Below are positions 1 through 7,888 of a DNA stretch of 34,579 bases, one piece after another. Where the stretch lies: positions 1 to 34,579 of the forward strand of contig DASRES010000013.1 of the NCBI GenBank assembly GCA_035651955.1, given 5' to 3'. Under the pieces are notes generated by a model, which was not told the origin of the DNA, did no database searches, and saw only the letters and a list, made by a program, of their open reading frames with translations. How positions within the stretch are numbered: the stretch's first letter is position 1; each line of letters starts with the position of its first letter. The DNA comes from Acidimicrobiia bacterium (GTDB lineage Bacteria > Actinomycetota > Acidimicrobiia > IMCC26256 > JAMXLJ01). A program made the translations under genes and the position numbers.

Positions 1-22
1 CTGCTCGACGAAGGCGGGAAGC

Positions 23-1963
23 ATGACCTCGCGCGCGATGCGGAGGACGAGCGTGCTCGTGTCGTCGGTGGTCGCGGCGGCGACGCTGACGTCGTGCACG
101 ACGTCGTCGAAGTCGACCCAGCGCGCGCAGTCGGCGCCGCGAGCCGCGAACCCGACCACGGTCGTCGTCGGCGTCGTCGACGCGGGGGATCCGGTCGCGG
201 GCGCGGCGGTCAGCCTCAGAGCGGCGAACGGCGCGCCGATCGCGACCGCGCCGACTGACACGCTCGCGTCCGGCGCGTTCGCGGTCGAGGCGACCGACCT
301 CCCGCGCGACTTCCGCGTGATCGCGACGGGCGGAACGGTCGACGGGCGCCCGCTCGCCAGCCCGCTCGCAGCCGACGTGCAGGGCTACGACGCGGACCAC
401 GGCCTCGTGGCCGTCGACACCGCGACCAACCTCATCGCCGCGTATCGCGACGCGCATCCCGGGACCGATCGTGGCGCCGCGTGGACGAAGGTCGCGGCGA
501 CGCTCGGCGTTCCCGCGGGGCTCGACCCGTCGACCGACTTCCGGGTCCCGGACACGATGCTCGACGCGCGCGGTGGCCTCCATGCAGCCCCGACCGCGTC
601 GCCGAACGGCTTCGAGATCGACATCGCGAAGTGGGCGTTCGAGAGCCTCCGCGACGGCGCCAACAGCTACGAGTGCCGGACGAACCCGACCTCCGACAAG
701 TGCAAGTACGCGGGCTTCGGCGACCTCCTGCGCATGGTCGGCACCGAGGCGCAGAAGATGCACCAGGAGGTCATGGACAAGCTCAACCAGATCTCGTCGC
801 AGATCGCCGACCTCAAGGCGAGCCTGCTGGCCGCGATCAACCAGAGCGCGTACGAGAACCTCGTGAACTTCATGAACCCCAGCGCGATCGAGCAGGCCAT
901 GCTCGACTTCGCGCTCGTCGGACGCACGTGCGCGGGGCAGCCGGCGCCCTACCCCGTGAACAGCTTCTGCGACGTCGAGCTCGGTGACAACAGCGCGCGG
1001 TATCCGGGCAAGCTGCGCGACCAGATCCGCGACCTCATCAACAGCGGCAAGGTGATCGCCCTGCCGAAGCAGATCTCGGGTGACGCGGCGTCGCAGACGA
1101 CAGGCGTGCTCGACGCGTCGCGGCTGCCGACCGTGTTCTCGAGCGCGGTGTCGAAGCGTCACAGCTTCTTCAACCAGGCCGACTCGGGCCAGCTGCTCGG
1201 CGCGGTGCGGTACTTCACCGACCTCGAGGTGTCGATGATCACGCTCGCCGCGAACTACTGGCGGTGGGAGAGCCGCGACGCGACGTCCGTGACGAAGCAG
1301 ATCGACGCGTACGACGACGCGGTGCAGGGCGCGAGGCGGCCGGACGGGACCCGTACCGGCGGGCAGCTCGCGCGGTTCGCACCGTTGCCGAAGCTCGCGT
1401 TCGACTACCGGACCGGTCTGCTGTGGGCGACGTCCGTCGCGTGCTCGTCGCCCAGCACGACCGGCCCGAAGAGCTGCGCGGGTACGTTCGACGGATCGAG
1501 GGTCGACCCGACGCAGGACCTGCCCGGGCTCCCGTACGACAACGGCCCGAGCTATCCGGACGACTTCACGTCGAGGGGATGGGCGGTGACGAGCGGTCGC
1601 GACGGCGGCTGGCGTGTGCCGACCGAGGCCGACCTGCGACAGCTCCTCGCCGGTCAGACGGGCGCGCCCGGTCCGTGGTTGCGGAACGAGGCCGGGATCA
1701 CGTTCGACGCGCGCGGCGAGTACGACCTGTGGAGCGCGAACGTCTCGTGTGCATCGCCCCGGCGCGAGACCGACTGGGAGGGCGTGTTCATCGAGTGGGA
1801 CTGCCTGCAGTGGCAGCGCCGCTACCTCGACGTGGACCGGAACCAGTGGCTCAACAGCACCTCGAACGGATGCAGCGGCGGCCCGTGCGCGGGCTGGTTC
1901 CTGTTCGAGCGCCCGACGAGCGCCGACGAGCTCATCACGTGGGGGATCGTCAAGACGACGTGA
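23..1963 (+). CDS. Secreted lipoprotein with DUF1566/Lcl-like C-terminal domain
   Basis: This is a predicted exported, lipid-anchored protein of 646 residues. The N-terminus has positive residues (MRR at 6-8), a hydrophobic stretch and a lipobox LTSC with Cys25 as the lipidated residue. Met6 (position 38) gives an equally good, shorter signal peptide and may be the true start. Residues about 46-106 look like a carboxypeptidase-regulatory-type beta-sandwich. Residues about 238-285 are heptad-like and probably form a coiled coil. The C-terminus (about 455-646) has the W-x-V-P-T-x-x-E/D-L pattern of DUF1566/Lcl domains (GGWRVPTEADLRQLL) and several Cys that may form disulfides. It ends before a strong hairpin. 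The ligand and function are unknown. The domain calls are from pattern memory. Confidence 0.8.
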   Translation: MTSRAMRRTSVLVSSVVAAATLTSCTTSSKSTQRAQSAPRAANPTTVVVGVVDAGDPVAGAAVSLRAANGAPIATAPTDTLASGAFAVEATDLPRDFRVIATGGTVDGRPLASPLAADVQGYDADHGLVAVDTATNLIAAYRDAHPGTDRGAAWTKVAATLGVPAGLDPSTDFRVPDTMLDARGGLHAAPTASPNGFEIDIAKWAFESLRDGANSYECRTNPTSDKCKYAGFGDLLRMVGTEAQKMHQEVMDKLNQISSQIADLKASLLAAINQSAYENLVNFMNPSAIEQAMLDFALVGRTCAGQPAPYPVNSFCDVELGDNSARYPGKLRDQIRDLINSGKVIALPKQISGDAASQTTGVLDASRLPTVFSSAVSKRHSFFNQADSGQLLGAVRYFTDLEVSMITLAANYWRWESRDATSVTKQIDAYDDAVQGARRPDGTRTGGQLARFAPLPKLAFDYRTGLLWATSVACSSPSTTGPKSCAGTFDGSRVDPTQDLPGLPYDNGPSYPDDFTSRGWAVTSGRDGGWRVPTEADLRQLLAGQTGAPGPWLRNEAGITFDARGEYDLWSANVSCASPRRETDWEGVFIEWDCLQWQRRYLDVDRNQWLNSTSNGCSGGPCAGWFLFERPTSADELITWGIVKTT

Positions 1964-1993
1964 CGGTCGTCCCCCGACGATCGCCCGGTCTGT

Positions 1994-2026
1994 GTCGTGG
2001 CCGCCGCGCAGTGCGGCGGCCACGAC
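1994..2026 (+). terminator. Perfect 14-bp hairpin after the lipoprotein gene
   Basis: The arms 1994-2007 and 2013-2026 are perfectly complementary (GTCGTGGCCGCCGC), with a 5-nt loop GCAGT, 31 nt after the stop codon. There is no run of T after it, so it may act as a GC-rich terminator or an mRNA 3'-end stabiliser. Confidence 0.6.
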
Positions 2027-2079
2027 GCTCGTGCGTCTCGTGACGCGAGCGGCAACGGGCTCACGACGCGTCGTGTCGC

Positions 2080-2091
2080 TACGCTTCCGCC
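2080..2091 (+). promoter_or_regulatory. Putative -10 box of a leaderless kinase transcript
   Basis: TACGCT at 2080-2085 lies 6 nt before the GTG at 2092, so transcription would start at or next to the start codon. No purine-rich ribosome binding site precedes the gene. No convincing -35 box is seen. Confidence 0.45.
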
Positions 2092-5000
2092 GTGGTCGAC
2101 GAGCGCGTGCTCGCGGCACTCCCGGCGTACGAGATCACGAGCGAGCTGGGTCGCGGCGCGTACGGCGTCGTTCTCGCCGGCCGTCATCGTCAGCTCGGCA
2201 GGCTCGTCGCGATCAAGCAGTTGCCGCGCGCGTTCGGCGCCGATCCGGCAGTGCGCGCGCGCTTCATCGCCGAAGCGCGCGTGCTCGCGACGTTGGACCA
2301 CCCGCACATCGTCGCGATCTACGACTTCGTCGACTACGACGGCCTCTGCCTCCTGGTGATGGAGCGCCTCACCGGAGGAACGGTGTGGAGCCGCTTCCAT
2401 GCAGGCGGGTTCACACCCGATGTCTCGTGCGCCATCCTGCTCGCGGTCTGCGCCGGACTGCACCACGCGCACCAGCACGGCGTGCTGCATCGCGACATCA
2501 AGCCCGAGAACCTGATGTTCTCGGGTGAAGGCACGCTGAAGGTGACCGACCTCGGCATCGCGAAGGTGGTGGGCGGCTCGTCGACGCTCGCGACTCGCGC
2601 GGGCGAGGTCCTCGGGACGCCCGCGTACATCGCTCCCGAGCAGGCGCGTGGTGCCGATCTCACGCCCGCGACCGACGTGTACCAGGCGGGGACGCTGCTC
2701 TACGAGCTCCTCGCGGGCCGGCTGCCGTTCCCGGCGGACAGCGACCCGGCGACCATCCTCTACCGGCACGTCCACGAGGTCCCGCCGCCGCTGCTCGAGG
2801 CCGCGCACCATGTGCCGGCCGAGCTCGCCGCGGTGACGGATCGTGCGATCTCGACGCTGCCCGCGGATCGGTACCAGAGCGCCGAGGAGCTCGGTGTCGC
2901 GATCGCGAGCTGCGCGGCACGGACGTGGGGTCGCGGATGGCTCGCGCGCACGAACGTCCCCGTGTCGGCGAGCGGGCCGGTGCTCGCTGCCGCGCTCGGC
3001 GAGATCCAACCGGTGCCGAAGGTCACCGTGCCGACCGCGGTCGAGACCGGACCCGCGCGCGGCGAGCCGCGCGAACCCGTCCCCGGCGACTACGTCCCGG
3101 TGCAGCTCGCACACCCCGAGCTGCGCGACCACGCCACCGGTGGGGACGACGCGCCGGCCGGCACACCCGAGCCGGTCAGCGTCGACGAGCACGTCGAGGA
3201 ACCGGCGGTCGCGGACGTGCCAGTCCCGGCGGATGTCTCGGACGCGACCCGCGCGCGCACCAGCGACGCACCGTCGGTCGCCGACCCGCGCGCGCCGGAA
3301 CGCGCCGCGGACCGCGACCGGGCGCACGATCAGCCCGACAGCACGCGCGCTCGACGACCGCGGCAGCGAGCCCTCGTGGCCGCGATCGCGGCTGCGATCG
3401 TCGTCTTGGCCGGAGTCGCCGCGATCGCCTGGACGCTGACCCGCGGGGGCGGCAGCCATCCCGAGCGCGCGGCGCGGTCGACGCCGGCCGCGCCCGTCAA
3501 CGCCGCCCCGACCGCCTGGCGCGCCTTGCCGGACGCGCCGACCGCGCGTCAACAGGTGGCGTCGACCGTGTACCAGGGCCGCGTGTGGGTGCTGGGCGGT
3601 CTCACGAACGGCGCCGCCACCACGAAGGTCGAGGCGTTCGACCCGGCGATCGAGAACTGGACGGCGGGGCCCGACCTCCCGTTGCCGCTGCACCACGAGA
3701 TCGCGGTCGACTACCACGGCGAGATCGTCGTGATGGGCGGCTGGGTGCCCGACGGCCCGACCCTGGACGCGACGACCTCCGACCGCGTGTTCGCGTTGCG
3801 CGGTGGGAGTTGGGTCGAGCTGCCCCACATGAACCACGCGCGCGCGGCAGGCGCCGCGGCGGTCGTCGACGATCGGATCGTCGTCACCGGCGGCCAGGCG
3901 AACCACCTCCTCGTACCGCAGACCGAGGTGTTCGACGGGACGCGCTGGACGGACGTCGCGCCGATGCCTACCCCGCGCGACCATCTCGCCGCGGCGTCCG
4001 ACGGCCGGTACCTGTACGCAGTCGGCGGGCGCGCGCTGTCGGCCGACAAGAACTTCGCGGCGCTCGAGCGCTACGACCCGTCGACGAACCAGTGGACGGA
4101 GCTCCCGCCGATGCCGACCGCGCGCGGCGGCCTCGGCGCGGCGGTCGTCGGGAACCGGCTCGTGACGCTCGGCGGCGAGGCCCCGACGTCCGTGTACGGC
4201 ACCGTCGAGGTGTTCGACCTCACGACCGGCACGTGGTCGAAGCTCACGCCGATGCGCACACCACGCCACGGTCTCGCGGTGCTGTCGGTCGGCACGACGT
4301 TGTACGCGTTCGACGGCGCGGGCGCACCCGGTCACGTCGACTCGCTCGCGACCGCCGAGTCCGTCGATCTGCGCGCGTTCCCGAACGCGTCGCCGTGGCG
4401 CGCGCTGCCTGACGCTCCGATCGCGCGGCAACAGGTCGCGTCGACGACGTTCCAGGGGACGCTGTGGATCTTCGGCGGTCTCGTCGGCGACGGCACGACG
4501 TCCACCGCGAAGGCGCTGGGATACGACCCGACGATCTCGACATGGGAGGCCGGGCCCGACCTCCCGCTGGCGCTGAACCACGCGACGGCGGTCGTCGACC
4601 GCGGCGAGATCGTGGTGATCGGCGGCTGGGTGCCGTCGGGATCGAGCACGGACGCGATCGTGTCGGACCGCGTGTTCGCCTTGCGGGGCGGGAGTTGGGT
4701 CGAGCTGCCGCACCTGAACCACGCGCGCGCGGCCGGAGCCGCGGCGGTGGTGGGCGATCGCGTCGTCGTCACGGGTGGCCAGGCGAACCACCGGCTCGTC
4801 CGCGAGACGGAGGTGTTCGACGGGACGCGCTGGCGCGACGTCGCTCCGATGCCGACGCCGCGCGACCACCTCGCGGCTGCGTCCGACGGTCGGTACGTGT
4901 ACGCGGTGGGCGGACGGATGCTGTCGTCCGACAAGAACTCCGGCGCGGTGGAGCGTTACGACCCCGCGTCCGACACGTGGACGAAGCTGCCCTCGATGCC

Positions 5001-5262
5001 GACGCCGCGCGGTGACCTCGGCGCGGTCCTCGTCGGCCACCGGCTCGTCACGCTCGGCGGCGAGAGCCCGACCTCGGTGTACGGCAACGTCGAGGCGCTC
5101 GATCTGACGACACGAACGTGGTCCGCGCTCCCGCCGATGAGGACGCCGCGCCACGGCATGGCCGTCCTCGCCGTTGGTGACAACGTCTACGCGATCGGCG
5201 GTACGGCGACGCCGGGGCACGTCGCCTCGCTGACCACCGCCGAGGCGTTCACGCTCGGCTGA
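2092..5262 (+). CDS. Membrane Ser/Thr protein kinase with duplicated Kelch sensor domain
   Basis: This is a Hanks-type (PknB-like) kinase of 1056 residues. The cytoplasmic kinase domain spans about 12-275: glycine loop GRGAYG (20-25), VAIK with Lys42, Glu61, HRDIKPEN with catalytic Asp135, DLG (153-155, in place of the usual DFG) and APE (181-183). An acidic, Pro-rich linker follows. One transmembrane helix lies at about 427-449. The outer part (476-1056) consists of Kelch repeats (paired Gly-Gly, Trp, and P-M-x-T-P-R), which would form beta-propellers outside the cell. This part is a tandem duplication with a period of 293 residues (Trp476 and Trp769 are equivalent). The start is a GTG with a -10 box 6 nt upstream. 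It is convergent with the FHA-cyclase gene, 19 bp away. The ligand sensed is unknown. Confidence 0.93.
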   Translation: MVDERVLAALPAYEITSELGRGAYGVVLAGRHRQLGRLVAIKQLPRAFGADPAVRARFIAEARVLATLDHPHIVAIYDFVDYDGLCLLVMERLTGGTVWSRFHAGGFTPDVSCAILLAVCAGLHHAHQHGVLHRDIKPENLMFSGEGTLKVTDLGIAKVVGGSSTLATRAGEVLGTPAYIAPEQARGADLTPATDVYQAGTLLYELLAGRLPFPADSDPATILYRHVHEVPPPLLEAAHHVPAELAAVTDRAISTLPADRYQSAEELGVAIASCAARTWGRGWLARTNVPVSASGPVLAAALGEIQPVPKVTVPTAVETGPARGEPREPVPGDYVPVQLAHPELRDHATGGDDAPAGTPEPVSVDEHVEEPAVADVPVPADVSDATRARTSDAPSVADPRAPERAADRDRAHDQPDSTRARRPRQRALVAAIAAAIVVLAGVAAIAWTLTRGGGSHPERAARSTPAAPVNAAPTAWRALPDAPTARQQVASTVYQGRVWVLGGLTNGAATTKVEAFDPAIENWTAGPDLPLPLHHEIAVDYHGEIVVMGGWVPDGPTLDATTSDRVFALRGGSWVELPHMNHARAAGAAAVVDDRIVVTGGQANHLLVPQTEVFDGTRWTDVAPMPTPRDHLAAASDGRYLYAVGGRALSADKNFAALERYDPSTNQWTELPPMPTARGGLGAAVVGNRLVTLGGEAPTSVYGTVEVFDLTTGTWSKLTPMRTPRHGLAVLSVGTTLYAFDGAGAPGHVDSLATAESVDLRAFPNASPWRALPDAPIARQQVASTTFQGTLWIFGGLVGDGTTSTAKALGYDPTISTWEAGPDLPLALNHATAVVDRGEIVVIGGWVPSGSSTDAIVSDRVFALRGGSWVELPHLNHARAAGAAAVVGDRVVVTGGQANHRLVRETEVFDGTRWRDVAPMPTPRDHLAAASDGRYVYAVGGRMLSSDKNSGAVERYDPASDTWTKLPSMPTPRGDLGAVLVGHRLVTLGGESPTSVYGNVEALDLTTRTWSALPPMRTPRHGMAVLAVGDNVYAIGGTATPGHVASLTTAEAFTLG
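3517..5256 (+). repeat. Intragenic tandem duplication (879 bp x 2) encoding Kelch units
   Basis: The segments starting at 3517 and 4396 encode two closely similar copies of about 290 residues each. Shared blocks include RALPDAP-ARQQVAST, RVFALRGGSWVELPH and PMPTPRDHLAAASDGRY. Both copies stay in frame, so this looks like a domain duplication and not an assembly artefact. Confidence 0.9.
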
Positions 5263-5281
5263 CGGCGCGCCGGGGCGAGCC

Positions 5282-6244
5282 TCACGGGTCCACGACCTCG
5301 CCCGCGATCGGCAGGCGCAGCGCGTGCACGAGGACGGGGTCCCGGAGGCCCTTCACCGTCACCTGCTGGGCGTCCTCGAACGGATAGTGCGCGCCGACGT
5401 CGGCGTACAGCGCGTCGTCGACGAGGACGTCGCCGTAACCGTGGCGCGCAGCCAGCGCGGACAGCCGGAACGCGCGGTTGGCCGCATCGCCGACGACGCC
5501 CAGCAGCGCACCCGTCATGGAGCTCATCGAGGACTCACCGCGCGCGACCCCCCAGCCCATCCGGATGGGTCCGCCGTCGACCGCGTGCAGCGCGAGCGTC
5601 GAGGCGACCGCATCGACCCGCGCGGCCGCCGCGACGACGAAGTCGAGCGCGTGGCGGGGCGCGTCCGGAACCGAGTCTGTCTCCCAGACCGCGAAGAACG
5701 CGTCACCGACGTAGTTGCTGAGCGTCCCCTTGTAGCGCGTCAGGAGCGCGCGCAGCTCCACGAGCACCGCGTCGAGGCTCTCCATCACGACGCGGCTCGG
5801 CACCGTGTGGCTGATCGTCGAGAACCCGACGATGTCGCCGACCACCGTCACGAGATCGGCGTCGGTCACGTAGCGGATCGTCTGGGTCCCCGCCGGCGCG
5901 CCCTGCGGGCGCGACCAGTCCGTGCGGAACTCGAGGTCCATGGAGCCGACCGTCAGGTGGTCGCCGGACGCGAGCGGGACGGGCACCGCGCGCTCGATGC
6001 GGACACCGTTGAGGCGCGTGCCGTTCGTGCTCGTGTCGACGACCGACGCCCCGTGGTCACGCCGGACGCGGATCTCCAGATGGTTGCGGGACACGTTGAC
6101 GTCGTCGACGAGGAGCCGGTGACGTTCCTCGATGCCCGTGCAATCGCGTCCCACGAACAGACGGTCGTAGATCGCGATCTCCTGCGGGTCGTTCGAGCCC
6201 ACCCGGGCGATGAGGTGCGCGTCCGGCCTCACCTCGTCGGCCAT
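5282..6244 (-). CDS. FHA domain - class III nucleotide cyclase
   Basis: This protein of 320 residues joins an N-terminal FHA phosphothreonine-binding domain (about 25-108: VGR at 31-33, VSRNH with Ser52 and His55, TSTNGTRLNG at 71-80) to a class III adenylate/guanylate cyclase domain (about 130-310). Metal-binding Asp137 (GDIVGF) and Asp181 (VGDAFF) are present, and so is the N-x-x-x-R pair in ANRAFRL. The base-selecting Lys that usually stands three residues before GD is Asn here (NYVGD), so substrate choice may differ or activity may be low. The start at 6244 is chosen because FHA homology begins soon after and a TAGAGT box lies exactly 7 nt upstream. A longer frame upstream would overlap the divergent gene. 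A phosphorylated partner, perhaps the neighbouring kinase, is plausible (inference). Confidence 0.9.
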   Translation of the reverse strand: MADEVRPDAHLIARVGSNDPQEIAIYDRLFVGRDCTGIEERHRLLVDDVNVSRNHLEIRVRRDHGASVVDTSTNGTRLNGVRIERAVPVPLASGDHLTVGSMDLEFRTDWSRPQGAPAGTQTIRYVTDADLVTVVGDIVGFSTISHTVPSRVVMESLDAVLVELRALLTRYKGTLSNYVGDAFFAVWETDSVPDAPRHALDFVVAAAARVDAVASTLALHAVDGGPIRMGWGVARGESSMSSMTGALLGVVGDAANRAFRLSALAARHGYGDVLVDDALYADVGAHYPFEDAQQVTVKGLRDPVLVHALRLPIAGEVVDP

Positions 6245-6257
6245 GCCGCGCACTCTA
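6245..6257 (-). promoter_or_regulatory. Leaderless -10 box of the FHA-cyclase gene
   Basis: Reading the minus strand, TAGAGT (6257-6252) is followed by 7 nt and then the ATG. This supports the start at 6244 and a transcript without a 5' leader. Confidence 0.5.
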
Positions 6258-6372
6258 GGGACGCGCGCCCGAGCCTGCCGAGGAGAAGCGCTCGACGGCC
6301 GGGTCCGTCGCTCGCGGACGGCGACCACGCGGCCCGATTCCTCGGCCGCCGGTGTCGATGCGGCCACATGCC

Positions 6373-6400
6373 GTTCGTCGGTTGGGTAGAGCCGACGAAC
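6373..6400. promoter_or_regulatory. 28-bp dyad, candidate operator upstream of the quinone reductase
   Basis: GTTCGTCGG (6373-6381) and CCGACGAAC (6392-6400) form a perfect 9-bp inverted repeat with a 10-bp spacer, 45 bp before the ATG at 6446. It lies in the 201-bp intergenic region between divergent genes. Its size fits a dimeric repressor site (TetR or MarR type), but no such regulator is in the window. Confidence 0.5.
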
Positions 6401-6445
6401 CGACCCGGATCGCGGCACCCACCGACGTGACAAGGGAGGGCTCCC

Positions 6446-7369
6446 ATGAAGGCCGTTCGCATCCGTGAACCGAAGGGCTTCGAGGGCATCGACGGTCTCG
6501 TCTACGAGGACGCGCCCGATCCGCGGCCCGCCGTCGCCGACGCGCTCGTCGAGGTGCGCGCCGCGAGCTTCACGCCGACCGAGCTGATGTGGCCGCTGGC
6601 GACCGACCGAGCCGGGCACGAGCGGGGCGCGCGCATCCCGGCCCACGAGGGGTCGGGCGTCGTCGTCGCGCTCGGCTACGGGGCGGCCGGCGTGTCCGTC
6701 GGGGACGAGGTGTTCGGTCTCATCGACGGGTACCGCGACGGGTGGGCCGCCGACTACGTCGCGATCGAGGTTCGCAGCCTGGCGCCCAAGCCGGCGACCG
6801 TCGACTTCGTGCAAGCCGCGGCCATCCCGCAGGCCGGCCTGACGTCGTGGCAGGCGCTGTTCGACCACGGCCACCTCGAACGCGGGCAGACCGTCGTCGT
6901 GCACGGTGCTGCGGGTGGGGTGGGGTCGACGGGCGTGGAGCTCGCCCACTGGGCCGGCGCGCACGTCATCGGGACCGGCCGGGCCAACGCGCGCGACCGC
7001 GTGCTGGAGCTCGGTGCGGACGAGTTCGTCGACGTCGACCGTGAAGGCTGGGAGACCAGCGTCGGCCAGGTGGACCTGGTCTACGACGCGATCGGGGGCG
7101 ACGTGCTCGCCGGGTCACCGGCGATCGTCAAGCCTGGTGGCGCGCTCGTCTCCGTGATGGCGCCGCCCGAGACCGACCGAACCGACATCCGGACCGTCCA
7201 CTTCGTGCGGGACGCGAACGGCACGCAACTGCGCGAGATCGCCCGTCTCGTCGACGAGGGGACGCTGCACGCGCACGTCGGCGCGGTCTACCGCCTCGCC
7301 GACGCGCGCGAAGCGTTCATGGCGAAGTCCACGGAGCACATCCCGGGCAAGGTCGTGCTCACACCCTGA
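6446..7369 (+). CDS. NADPH:quinone reductase-like MDR-family oxidoreductase
   Basis: This 307-residue medium-chain dehydrogenase/reductase lacks the zinc-binding Cys residues, which points to the quinone oxidoreductase branch. The N-terminal GroES-like part contains the HEGSGVV segment near residue 70. The Rossmann fold carries the AAGGVGSTGVELA nucleotide-binding loop at about 154-166, and GTGR follows. The likely reaction is NADPH-dependent reduction of quinones or enones in the cytoplasm; the substrate is not readable. A GGGAGGG ribosome binding site precedes the ATG. The 28-bp dyad upstream suggests repressor control. The start is secure because GRxP/KAVR-type openings are typical. Confidence 0.88.
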   Translation: MKAVRIREPKGFEGIDGLVYEDAPDPRPAVADALVEVRAASFTPTELMWPLATDRAGHERGARIPAHEGSGVVVALGYGAAGVSVGDEVFGLIDGYRDGWAADYVAIEVRSLAPKPATVDFVQAAAIPQAGLTSWQALFDHGHLERGQTVVVHGAAGGVGSTGVELAHWAGAHVIGTGRANARDRVLELGADEFVDVDREGWETSVGQVDLVYDAIGGDVLAGSPAIVKPGGALVSVMAPPETDRTDIRTVHFVRDANGTQLREIARLVDEGTLHAHVGAVYRLADAREAFMAKSTEHIPGKVVLTP

Positions 7370-7401
7370 CGTCGCGCGGTCGTCGTTCGGTCGTTCGTTC
7401 G

Positions 7402-7754
7402 TGGAGGTGGCGGGAGTCGAACCCGCGTCTTCCGAGCTCTTGCCGGGGCTTCTCCGAGCGCAGCCGATGAGGAGAGTCTCGGGTCACCGCCGTTCACCGG
7501 CGCCTGACGGCGACCCCAGCCCGAGTGCGATGTCCCGCCGGGCCCTCGGGCATGTCCCGGCGGTGAGTCGCTCTGCATGACGCCCACGATCCGACCGAGC
7601 GACCGGGCCGGAATGGACGCGCTACCTAGTGATTAAGCAGCGAGTGCGAGGTTGTCCTCGGCATGTATTTGTGGTGCCGGCTCTTTCACGACGATCCGGC
7701 GACGTCGGCTCGCTTCACCCGCCTCGATCCTCGGAATCGAAGCCACGCACCCCC
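7402..7754 (-). ncRNA. ssrA: Transfer-messenger RNA (tmRNA)
   Basis: The gene is 353 nt long. The 5' end (7754) GGGGGTG pairs with CACCTCC at the 3' end. The discriminator A is at 7402 and CCA is not encoded. The T-arm GGGTTCGACTCCC lies at the 3' end, and GTGGCTTCGA lies near the 5' end. The tag frame ends at TAA 7635-7633. Taking GCA at 7677-7675 as the resume codon gives the tag APQIHAEDNLALAA, which ends in the canonical ALAA proteolysis signal. The resume codon is inferred. It works with SmpB, encoded just upstream on the same strand, to rescue stalled ribosomes. Confidence 0.95.
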
Positions 7755-7792
7755 TTGTCAAGCGCCCGGTCGTGCGTGTGACCGGAACGTTC

Positions 7793-7819
7793 AGTCTACA
7801 AGCGCCACGGCTCGGGCAA
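7793..7819 (-). promoter_or_regulatory. Putative ssrA promoter
   Basis: On the minus strand TTGCCC (7819-7814), a 15-nt spacer and TAGACT (7798-7793) precede the mature tmRNA 5' end by about 38 nt. This implies a short precursor leader trimmed by RNase P. The spacer is shorter than ideal, so this is only a candidate. Confidence 0.35.
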
Positions 7820-7888
7820 TCCCGCCTGCCGCTTGTGCGTCGTGCGTCGCCGCATGGCGGCGCTCGGCCAGGCACACGTGCGGGGCGG

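Noticed and set aside
1822-5220. Minus-strand open frame of over 1100 codons opposite the kinase
   Set aside because: It is composed almost only of Arg, Ala, Val, Asp and His as expected for the complement of GC-rich coding DNA, and the plus strand encodes a clear kinase and Kelch domains.
6245-6964. N-terminal extension of the FHA-cyclase frame up to 6964
   Set aside because: It overlaps the quinone reductase coding region; the extra part is a shadow sequence, and the leaderless box fixes the start at 6244.
7757-7762. TTGACA on the minus strand just before the tmRNA gene as a -35 box
   Set aside because: It ends 2 nt before the mature tmRNA 5' end, so it cannot serve as -35 for ssrA.
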